A DNA stretch of 64,000 bases from Opisthocomus hoazin (lineage: Eukaryota; Chordata; Aves; Opisthocomiformes; Opisthocomidae). Shown here one piece after another: positions 27,601-36,502 of this stretch. The notes below the pieces were generated by a model. The model was not told where the DNA came from. It was given only the letters and a program-made list of their open reading frames with translations, and made no database searches. The stretch spans positions 19,577,115 to 19,641,114 of the forward strand of contig NC_134429.1 of NCBI RefSeq assembly GCF_030867145.1, written 5' to 3'. Made by a program: the position numbers and the translations under genes. How positions within the stretch are numbered: position 1 is the stretch's first letter; every line of letters begins with the position of its first letter.

Positions 27601-30600
27601 GTGTGTGTAAACCATTAGTCTGCATCAATTCCTAACTGCCACCAGCTTCACTGCTGCAGACACAATAATCACGATACTTGCTTTTCTGTATTTCTTAAAG
27701 CACTACATCTTATCTAAGAGCATGCCATTTTAGAACAGAACATGCAGAATTAGTAAATCTGGTATAAATACACATAAACTACCTTAATGAGTGCTATTCA
27801 TCTCAGTAAGGTACAGTAACATATACAAATTAGGCTACCCAGTGTAAGTCTTGACAAGCATTTACAATGAAATCTCCAACACCAAGGCAACACCTTCAGA
27901 TTATTTTGCCACAGACAACACAGTAATGGTGTCCCAATCATTTAAACACTTTTTTTTGTTGCTTAAATCTTTGTACTTAGTAAATTAAGAACACACAAAT
28001 CCTTCAATTCTAATGTATACAGAGAAATATATCTGCAGTACCAGGCCTTAGTTTTGAATAGGTAGACAAAAATGCTAATTTTTCCCATTTATTTATCTAA
28101 TAACAGCTAATATGATCTTTGCATTCAAATAAACAGGAGCTCTCAAATGTCATTTATCCTCAAACTGAAATCCCACCCAGAACACAGGATTACTCCTAGC
28201 TCTAGCATAAGATTATCTGGAGCAAGTCAGAACTGTTCTGCCTTACTTCCCTCCCACCTCCTCCAGCAAATCTGTAAATGGGAGTAAAACTTACTCAAGT
28301 CATGTAACCGGCTGAAACATTATGTAAATGCTATTAGACTTATTCCATTAAAAAGAAGGGGGAAATATGCCTTTCCTGTTCTTACTTCAATTAACACAGG
28401 AACTGGTAAATCACCTAATGCTTGGCAGTAACAAATCATTACCGCATTGCCTTCTATTGTGTACATTGTACAGGAGCTCAGACCAGCCTGATGACTCATT
28501 CTTAGTACTAAAAACACCCTCAGAAATCTAATAAAAATCAAAACCAGATGACAGGTTAAAAAGACATGATTAAGGAACAACAGCAACATCTTATTTGTTC
28601 CATGTCTAATAAAACATGCGTAAGATTTTAATTTCAATCATGAATTTCCTACATCTAACAAAGAGGTGACATCTGTTTATCAAATTATTTTTTCCATTTA
28701 TGAGTCCAGGCATGACTAATTCAGTCAGATAAGATTATTACTAAGTGTTTTATAAAGTTTACTTTATTTATATTAAAAAAGAAAAATGAGCAAGGACCGA
28801 CATTATTAGAGATTAATGTGCATACCAATATGTGTAAAGGAATGATAAGTCTCTATCTACTTGTGAACAACTACACTTAAAATCAGGATAGTTAAACCAA
28901 TCCCTGGCAACGCCACCTCCCACTTCTTGCTCCGCTCAAGCTTCTCCCAAGTAACTGTCTCTTTTGCATCCTTTCAATAAAGATCATTATTCCTTGCCAC
29001 TCCCAGTAACCGGCTAAACTCTGTTCCTGCAAGAGGCATTAAATATCCACACCTGACCTTCACAACATTCAAACAAAGTTTTCTCTGCAAATGCTAATTA
29101 ATAATTGGTATACTTGTTGTTTGAGATTTTACTTGATTTTATTAGTACTCAATCTATGCACTATTCCATCAATAAAAGGTAAAATGTTTGAACGAACAGA
29201 ATTTATAGTTATTAGTAGTAAGACTGTTTTTCCTAAAAATGAGCAGCAACGCACTGGAAATTATACATCTTTTAGGAAGATACACTTGTCAGTTCAAAGC
29301 AGATAGGCAACTACTTCAATCTGAATACTATAAAGCAAGCCTATAATCACTTCCTGACATTCTGCAAAATGTCTTGTGACAATTTTGCACAAAATTGAAG
29401 ACCACCAGTGAATGAATGCAGAGCAGCTTAATGAAAAAAAATCTCTTAAACAATAACCCCAATTCAAACCCACAACGGATAAGGTCTACAAAGATCACTC
29501 CTAGTTTGAAAGTAGTTGTTTAGCCAGAAGATAATAGCATACAAAAATTTAGACCACGTGGTCTTCTACACAGGTTGACTGAAGTCTACATTCTTAAAGG
29601 TTTAAGTGGAGGAGGGAAAACACCAGTTACACAGCACACTTTTAAAGTAAAGTCTTATGGATTGATTGTAACACACAACACACTAGCCAGAACAGTACAG
29701 TCAGAGCACAACCCTTGTGCACGTTTTCCAAAAGCATTAAAGCACACTGACTTTCCATACTGCATATGCAAAGCAACTATTTTCCTAACCTTTTCGCCTC
29801 TTCAGATAAAGGCTTTTGTTATGCCTCCCTTCACCATAAAGCTTCCCCCTGTGATCTTCAGCCTCACCCATATGTGCTCTGCCTTGTGAGGGCATTCCTA
29901 CCAGCAAAGCAGTAACTCTGGATGAGAAGTTCATCTGTTGAGAAACTCCTCCATGTTTCTGCCTGTGCTTTTACAGAGGGTCACAATGGAAGTAAGGTAA
30001 AGTTCTGCTGTGCTTCCCACAAGTGCAAGATACACTGCTATTCAATATTTACAACGGGTCCAAAGACCACAAAATGCTATCCAAGCTGTTCACATGACAA
30101 GAGTCTTGCAACCAGATTAGAAATTTGGCTCAAAGAAAAAAATGGGCGTTTCTCACTGCTGTGAAACAATTCGCAAGCACAAACTTACTTTGCGCTGCCT
30201 CACATTACCGTATAACCTAAACACTCACACGGGTTTTTAATACGCAGCACCAGAGCTCTAGCTGGAGCACTTGTAAAAACCTGCAGAAGTGTCTTTGCCG
30301 TTGATTGATTCTTTTTTGAAATTACGAACTCTGCAGATACCTACCTGTTTTGACAGCCATGCCATTTTGATTACAGGTCTGCTCTTAGGCTAGCCCCCAC
30401 CTTTAACTTCCTGCCCTCATTTTGGACTAACAACCTTCTGAAGTGCATTTTAAGACTCCCTTAAAAGCAACTTGCTGAGCAAGAGGTAAACTTCTGCCTA
30501 CTAATTAAAGACCTGGAACCAAGCACGGAACTCTTCCTTTCTTGTGAGCTGCTATCAGGCTACGAATTAACATTGCTCAGTACAGATGCATTTGTATTTT

Positions 30601-31061
30601 ATTTCTGGAAGGTACTTAAAATTTCTTAAGCTAGATTGAAATATGACAAATATCATAGCATTCAAAGTTCAAATCTATCCCAAAACCCTGGAAGTCAAGT
30701 ACTTAGGCACAATGGGTTCCTCAAATTTAAAAACTAACAGCTTGTGTTTATCTGCTTATAAACAACCTTCCAAGGCTGCTTATAACTTTTATATAAAGTT
30801 GTCCCCCTTTGGGTTTTGGTTTGTGTTTTGTTTTTGTTTTTTCTTTTCCCGTAAAGGTAGCAACAATAGGAAGAACCAAGTGCCCTACCGGAATTCTTTG
30901 GTGCTTCCTAGGGCTGGTGAAGCAGACAAACTTCGTGACTTAGCTCGTCCCCGGCTAGTATTGCTCCACTCCTCATCATCATGACACGTTGAGCAATGAA
31001 AAGCAGTATCTGAGCTCACATCAGCCTTGCTGGCACACAGTTTTTCTCGATTCATCTCCAT
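15466..31061 (-). CDS. NADK: NAD kinase, cytosolic (complete coding region, 11 coding exons)
   Basis: The enzyme phosphorylates NAD+ with ATP to make NADP+ in the cytosol. Eleven exons on the minus strand join in phase to give 441 codons plus TGA; human NADK is 446 residues. The start ATG (first base 31061) has A at -3 and G at +4. Diagnostic NAD-kinase motifs are present: GGDGT at residues 181-185 (nucleotide binding and catalysis), LNE at 281-283, and [15 protein letters not shown] at 317-331, followed by [21 protein letters not shown]. The N-terminal [13 protein letters not shown] aligns with the human segment whose serines 44/46/48 are reported Akt targets; here they are residues 42, 44 and 46. 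The C-terminus is short and acidic (VEEEEF), where the human protein has a longer glutamate tail. No frameshift or internal stop was seen. Neighbours are convergent with the membrane-protein gene and co-oriented with GNB1 upstream. It is not mitochondrial NADK2, because no mitochondrial leader is seen and the match to cytosolic NADK is residue by residue. Confidence 0.97.
16698..16780 (-). CDS. NADK: NADK coding exon 10
   Basis: The exon has 83 bases, with acceptor CTTTTTCAG and donor GACAG|GTCAAG, a weak donor. It encodes [20 protein letters not shown] and QEICHGD. The frame stays open for 55 further codons into the intron, to a stop whose last base is at about 16532. Confidence 0.93.
17923..18080 (-). 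CDS. NADK: NADK coding exon 9, substrate-binding glycine-rich segment
   Basis: The exon has 158 bases, with acceptor TTTCACAG and donor CTCAAG|GTTAGC. It encodes [20 protein letters not shown], then [19 protein letters not shown] and [12 protein letters not shown]. It is the most conserved block of the gene. Confidence 0.97.
18715..18814 (-). CDS. NADK: NADK coding exon 8, NE motif
   Basis: The exon has 100 bases, with acceptor ATGGCAG and donor GATG|GTGAGT. It encodes [20 protein letters not shown] and [13 protein letters not shown], with the conserved Asn282-Glu283 pair that contacts NAD. Confidence 0.96.
19322..19473 (-). CDS. NADK: NADK coding exon 7
   Basis: The exon has 152 bases, with acceptor GCTTCTAG and donor TATCAG|GTCAGA. 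It encodes [18 protein letters not shown], a variable lysine- and glutamate-rich insert, and GKQIMQYQ. The insert differs from human as I recall it, as expected for this divergent loop. Confidence 0.95.
20316..20418 (-). CDS. NADK: NADK coding exon 6
   Basis: The exon has 103 bases, with acceptor TTGATAG and donor GAAG|GTAAAT. It encodes [20 protein letters not shown], then [14 protein letters not shown], which is typical of the NAD-kinase family. Confidence 0.96.
20705..20790 (-). CDS. NADK: NADK coding exon 5, GGDGT motif
   Basis: The exon has 86 bases, with acceptor TTCTAG and donor TTCCAG|GTTGGT. It encodes [20 protein letters not shown] and LYASSLFQ, containing the catalytic GGDGT loop with Asp183. 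Confidence 0.96.
21033..21141 (-). CDS. NADK: NADK coding exon 4
   Basis: The exon has 109 bases, with acceptor TCTTAAG and donor AGAAG|GTATGG. It encodes [18 protein letters not shown], then [18 protein letters not shown]. Confidence 0.95.
21660..21789 (-). CDS. NADK: NADK coding exon 3
   Basis: The exon has 130 bases, with acceptor CGGTAG and donor ACTGAG|GTAGTG. It encodes [18 protein letters not shown], then [19 protein letters not shown], the first strand of the kinase fold. Confidence 0.96.
23436..23500 (-). repeat. Short CR1 3' remnant in a NADK intron
   Basis: AGAATCATCGAATAGCGGAGG, then CTGGAAGGCACAGTCCAG and CCCAGTCCCC, resembles the antisense terminal 60 bases of a CR1 element. 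Only this stub can be seen. Confidence 0.6.
26317..26400 (-). CDS. NADK: NADK coding exon 2
   Basis: The exon has 84 bases, with acceptor TGTTTAG and donor ATTAT|GTGAGT. It encodes [19 protein letters not shown], then MLQNPKTI, with split codons at both ends (R58 and M86). Confidence 0.95.
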
Positions 31062-31102
31062 ACTGGAAGTGAAGGGACCTCAGTGAGAGAGAAATTCAAT
31101 TC
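30889..31102 (-). CDS. NADK: NADK exon with start codon
   Basis: The coding part is 30889-31061 (57 codons plus two bases); 31062-31102 is 5' UTR if the acceptor CTTCTCCACAG is used. A second possible acceptor (CACTTCCAG) sits one base before the ATG. The donor is TTCCG|GTAGGG. It encodes [18 protein letters not shown] through the SRSLSASP segment to GSTKEF. The exact 5' edge is uncertain. Confidence 0.9.
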
Positions 31103-33044
31103 CTGTGGAGAAGCAGCAGAAGAAAGGTGATAGGGAGAAGACAGAAGAAAAATATCAGTATTAGCAAAGCTAATAGAGTGACTACTAAACACTGAGTTCA
31201 CACAATTTGATAAACACTTCTCGAAAGGATATGGGTAATTGAGGAAGCTCTTCAAGTTAATCAGAAGACACTGGCAGGAAAAATAACCAGAACTAAAACA
31301 CATTATGTTGCCAGATTCAGAAGAGGCTCAATAGAAAGCCATTTCAAGGCCAGCACAGATTCACATCTCTGCTTATAGATGGGATACAATAAACTTATTT
31401 TAGACACTGAAGAGGAAGAAAAGCTTTAAATATTCGCCAAGGAATCAAGACTCAGGAAAAACTACTGAAGTCTCCTATTAGGTGATACATATATCGAACG
31501 AATAAAACTAGAATGCTCTAAGCCATAACAGAAAAAACCCTGTCAAATTAAGCAAAAAAATAACACAATAAAGATAATCTTGATAAACTTTAGCTCTTCA
31601 CAAAAGTGTGATTAATACCAAGCTGAGAAGAGACAAAAACAAGTTGGAGGATGATATCCAAGTTCTTAAATCATTTGTGACAAATGGAGGAGATGGTCCA
31701 AAACAAACAAGCTGAAGTAAGCGCAAACATCAAGTATTTCACTTCCACAAAGAGTGAGCACAAATAAAAAATAAACAGCTAGCTGGACAGCAATTTTACA
31801 GAAGTAAAAAAAACCCCAACCAAAACCAGAACTTTAAGCAATCATCCTTCCCCAAAAGTACTAGAAATCTCGCGTGTAAGTTCTCATTATTTGAACCAAG
31901 GAGAACTAGCCTTATCAGAATATAAGCAGAAAGCAACTTTCAGTGTACGAAGAAACACAAACCCAAAACCAAACCATATTTGAGATAACATAGTCTAGAG
32001 GAACAGTACATTCCTCAAGTCAGCTGATTTCAACGCAGGGGAAAAGTTGGTTCATGAAAAATTTGCAGATATTTTTAAAACAGTTTCATCACTTTGGATC
32101 TGCTTCCCACTGTATCCTGCAGAGAACGGGCCGTAACATTATTCTCACCAAATGGACTATGGCTCTGGCAGATACTCACAGAATAATGACGTCTGGCTGT
32201 AAAGTTACCAGGGGATGACAATCTCCACAATTTTACGATTACTATGTTTCTCAGCATCCCAACTTTCAGATGACAAAAGCATCAATAAAATGAAGTTGTA
32301 ATTTTAGAATGAGCACTGGTTCATTACTAAATTAGACAGAACTACCACCTAATCAAATTAGAAAATACTTTTGCTCCTACTGCAGAGGAGGCTTAGCTAA
32401 GAGAACACCACTACAAACAGGTACAATTACTGTCACACATTAGTAATTTATAAGACCCTGCACTTGTAGATATCAATGTTGGTTACTCATTGCTTAGTAT
32501 CAACTGTGACCATGACTTGGGAAATAGTAATTTCAACACACTTATAATATTTTTTTAATGACTAAAATTAGAAAAGTGTAACTCTATTTCTAGACAACTT
32601 TAAGCTCAATATAAATCTTGTTCCATTTAGTTGATTTATGCACATAATTACTCTGACTGTGCAAGTACATATGTAAAACAGACTGTAAAATCTGACTCAA
32701 ATTATTTTTAATAGATTTTAATTTGTATTACCTTTTATCACCACCTCATCAAGCTTCAGGAATACATCTCTGGTTGGTTGTTGCACTTGTAATGCACTTA
32801 CTAAAAGCCTATTAATCAACCTTCTTAAAAAAAAAAATCTAATACCTTAATTTTTACTTCTAAATCTAAGGATTATTCTTTTTAACCTGAAATCATTCTT
32901 GTGTTTGGTATATCTATTTCACAGGGTGCAAACAGGCTCCTCCAGCATCTTTGTACACCCAGACTACCACACACTTTATCATCTTTCTGATTTTTAAGGA
33001 ATTACAGATCTGACTATACTTTTACTGGAGTACCATGCTCTTAG

Positions 33045-33418
33045 CTAACATCAGGCTGGGCAGAGAATGGATTGGGAGCAGCCCTGAGGAGAAGGACTTG
33101 GGGGTGCTGGTTGACGAGAAGCTGAACATGAGCCAGCAACGTGCATTCACAGCCCAGAAGGCCAACTGTCCCCCAGGCTGCATCCCCAGCAGTGTGGGCA
33201 GCAGGGCGAGGGAGGGGATTCTGCCCCTCTGCTCTGGTGAGACCCCCCCAGGAGTCCTGCATCCAGCTCTGGAGCCCTCAGCACCAGGCAGGGTTCAAGT
33301 CTGGGTTGGACGGGGCTTTGGGCAGCCTGGGCTGGTGGAAGGGGTCCCTGCCCATGGCAGGGGGTTGGAACTGGACGATCTATAAGGTCCCTTCCAGCCC
33401 AAACCATTCTATGATTCA
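33045..33418 (+). repeat. CR1-type LINE fragment (end of ORF2 plus 3' end)
   Basis: The translation includes [20 protein letters not shown], a signature of the C-terminal end of CR1 reverse-transcriptase ORFs. It ends with GGTCCCTTCCAGCCC and the terminal ATTCTATGATTC repeat. It is 5' truncated, carries frame breaks, and lies in NADK intron 1 opposite to the gene. It is a dead copy. Confidence 0.9.
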
Positions 33419-34587
33419 TTCACTGAAACTATTAGAGTGAGTCAAAGTTAATACTTAATATACATGACTATGTTCCATTTTTTAGAATTGGCCAATGAAA
33501 ATGCCAGAGAGATTCATCAATGGAGGAGATCAGCTCAAGAATACACCAGATTAAAAAAAAAAAATACACTGGAACTGGTAAAGGAGAAAAAGTAGATACC
33601 AACAGTCACTGCAACTGTGTTTCATTATCAAATTTAAAAACTAGGTATTTGCAAAAGAAACCCTGTCCTCACAGAAATACCCTAGGAAATTGCACAGAAT
33701 AGTTATTTTTATCTATATCACTGGTTGGCCCTCAATAAGGACTGCTGCTAAACTGTTTCAGAAGCATTGAGAGTAAAAATCAGTAGTGAGCAGTCTCTCA
33801 TCTCCTCTTACCTATCCACAACAGCGTATTTCTCAGAGATATCCATATATCCACATACACATATCTGCACTACACATCCACTCTCAAAAGTCAGAATTAT
33901 AAGGAATTATTTCTTAGAAATCTGCACTGAAAAATCGGTACACGCAAAAAATTTGACAAGCCCAGGTAGTAAACAGTACATCATTTTCCTTTGCTTTCAC
34001 ATTAAATAGGTTATAAGCTCCTCATTACTTTTTATCCAAACACTGAGAGCTTGATCTGGGTCTAGGAAAATAAAAATTACAACAACAGTTAACAAAGTTC
34101 ATGGAAAAGCAACATTTGTGAAAGTAGTTTATGCAGAATTAGTTCTCAGTAAGAGCTGATACACACGCACCCTATTCCACAGCACCACCCTTAACTAAGA
34201 GGTGCAGAGAGCACTAATTTATGTAGTAAGCAATAAACAAGGTGTGTTTCCAAGTGACTCTGAAGTACCTTCATCTGACAGATACTGCCAGTAAAGAAAA
34301 TCAGATTAGCACAAAACTGGAAGTAAGACAGTGTACAGACCTACTAAATACAGCCTAAGAACTTGATATTCCTTCCCTGTAATACTTTCCAGTTCAGGAT
34401 GTTTTAACTACAGCTTACACCATGTACTGTCTAATTAACATTCCCTCACAAGACCTTTATTAAATAAGCAGACTTGACATAAAGACAAAACTATCACTGA
34501 ATAGCTTCCAGCACTGGATCCAAAAACTTTAAGTACATGTCAACAAACTAGTGAAAGGCTGCGCTGGTCTAAATCATGTCCAAAACT

Positions 34588-34612
34588 AAAAAAAAAAAAA
34601 AAAAAAAAAAAA
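34588..34612. repeat. Homopolymer A(25)
   Basis: Twenty-five consecutive A lie in NADK intron 1, followed by GTAAAAAAAG. This could be a microsatellite or the tail of a decayed insertion. No target-site duplication was recognised. Confidence 0.9.
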
Positions 34613-35256
34613 GTAAAAAAAGTATTTAAATGCTCAGCATTACAGAATGAAGGACAACTGAGAAAGGGTTAACATTTAATATTGAATTTCCGTGATGGTG
34701 ACACAAAGTAGAGCTGAGTCACCTCTCATACGTATCCAATCTTTTAGCCTAGTTTCCCATCTTCAACTTGTCTGTTGTTATAAACGAACGCTCCCATGAA
34801 CCAGAACTTCCCAGAGGTTTCATCAAACCATCTTTGTGCAGCAGGATACAGCACCGTAACACCTCTAAAGCTTCACTACACTGTTCAGACTACTGTTAAG
34901 GAATCACACTGCAGGTCGACTGTAAGAGTCCTAGTTACAAATGAAGCCTGAAACAACTCTAAGCTTTCATAAATATGTAACCTGTATGCAGGTGGCCAAG
35001 AGTTACGTGCGCTCACATCTTCAAAAGCCATCTTCACTGTCTGATCGCACTGCATAGCGTACAAAGAAATACGACCTTTGGATGTAAGCAGCTACACAAG
35101 GAGCATAAGGATGCAAATCATCAAGCGAAGCGACTCAGGTTTTTTTTTTTTCCCTTAATGAGCATGCTTGTAAGCTGTTATTTTGTAACAAACTTTTCCG
35201 GTCAAATCCACTGCCCTAAATCATTGTGATTAGCGGATTACTGCAGGGTCCATCCC

Positions 35257-35326
35257 GACCAAATACTCACACTACTTTTAACTCGCCTTCCTGACCAAAT
35301 ACTCACACTACTTTTAACTCGCCTTC
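35257..35326. repeat. Tandem duplication, period 36
   Basis: The 34-base segment 35257-35290 (beginning GACCAAATACTCACACTACT) recurs exactly at 35293-35326. A recent local duplication in NADK intron 1, about 0.6 kb from the CpG island. Confidence 0.95.
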
Positions 35327-36275
35327 AAGACTGTCGTATCTCTACTGATTTCTCAGGAATCGCCACCAGCCATTCAACAGTCCTCATTCTGCACCTTATT
35401 ATCAACCTTGTATTAGGGCATAAGAGGACAATGTTATATCCAAAAATGGTACCACTTGTCCCACTGCTACAGACCCGTTTGCTTAATCGCTTAATTCTGT
35501 GGAGAAGTTTTTTTTATTACTGTATTTTGTTGAAGAAAGCACTCCAGTAAAGGTTATGTGCATATGACTCCATCCCTAAGGCGTTAAACCCTCTCCCATG
35601 CAAAAAAGAAAGAGCAACTGTATCAGGCAGACAAAACTTCCTTCTTGGTTTGGTTTAGAACTTCGTATTCTGGTGCGCCCTAAGAAAAAAAAAAACTCCA
35701 TACTGAAATTGAGCAGTCTGACAGTAGCTGAAATTAGTAACTTGTTTTTCACTAAAAAGCAGACAGTATGACTATCACGTGCTAAATACACAGGGAAAAC
35801 AAGTCCATTTGTTAACCCCTCCGCTTCGGAAACACCCAACACTCGCCCACACCACCGAGGAACAGGGACTGACACCCCAAAACTCCCCGCCGCCCCTCCG
35901 GTCAAAACCGCGGGCGTTAAACCCCCGAGGAGCGGGCTCGCACCCACTCGCGGCGTGACCAGGAGACCGCGGGCCAGACGAAGCGGTTTCACTCGCCACC
36001 CTTTCGGGAAAGCTCCCCTACCCCGGGGCTCGGGGCTCGCCTTCCCGCTGAGCAGCCCTCGGGGAGACCGCAGGCCGCAGCCCACCGAGCACCGCCGGGC
36101 CGGGGGATCACCCGCAAGGGATGCGGGCTCCGCGGCTCCCGCGCCGGCACCAGGGGACGGCGGCCCCGGCGGCCCCGGGCCTGTCGCCGCGCAGCCCCCC
36201 CCCACCCCGCCGGAGGCCGCTCGGCCCGGCCGAGCTTCTCTGGGGGCTCCCCTCGGCGCACCCGCCCCGACTCAC

Positions 36276-36480
36276 CGCGGCGCCGGCCCGGAGGAGCGTC
36301 CCGCCCCGGGCCCCCTCAGAGGCCGGCGCGCCGAGCCCGGCGGTGGTGGTAGCGGCGGCTGCCGGGCAGTGAGCGGGGCCGGCGGACCCTGCGCGCCTCC
36401 ATCGTCCTCTCCCCGCCTCCTCAGGGGCCGCGGCCCCGCAGCCGGGGCGGGCGCTCATGCGCCGTAGCGCCACCCTCAGG
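36276..36480 (-). other. NADK: Probable NADK non-coding first exon (5' edge approximate)
   Basis: The 3' edge is set by a consensus donor (GTGAGT) on the minus strand immediately 5' of position 36276. The next minus-strand acceptor compatible with the start-codon exon is at 31103-31104. The 5' edge is not defined by sequence alone. Confidence 0.5.
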
Positions 36481-36490
36481 CTGGGCGCTC

Positions 36491-36502
36491 TGCGCATGCG
36501 CG
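36491..36502. promoter_or_regulatory. NRF1-type palindromic site
   Basis: TGCGCATGCGCG matches the NRF1 consensus YGCGCAYGCGCR at every position and lies upstream of the inferred NADK first exon. NRF1 commonly controls CpG-island promoters of metabolic genes. Occupancy is inferred. Confidence 0.6.

Larger units (their letters stand above)
21790..30888 (-). other. NADK: NADK introns 2 and 3 (flanking the exon at 26317-26400)
   Basis: This is AT-rich intronic sequence. Apart from the exon at 26317-26400, I see only a CR1 stub at 23436-23500, AT-rich low-complexity sequence around 23600-23665, a CpG-enriched patch at 24680-24900, and T-rich sequence near 30811-30845. Confidence 0.6.
31103..36275 (-). 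other. NADK: NADK intron 1
   Basis: This is non-coding sequence between the inferred 5' exon and the start-codon exon. It contains the CR1 copy at 33045-33418, a run of 25 A at 34588-34612, and a 36-base-period tandem duplication at 35257-35326. No other exon-like block was recognised. Confidence 0.5.

Noticed and set aside
33035-33440. Frames resembling reverse transcriptase
   Set aside because: This is a truncated, broken CR1 LINE copy, not a host gene.
35576-36205. 209-codon open frame on the minus strand across the CpG island and intron 1
   Set aside because: It crosses the probable NADK intron, its first half is Gly/Ala/Pro/Arg low-complexity dictated by GC content, and its second half resembles no protein. 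It is most likely a composition artefact.
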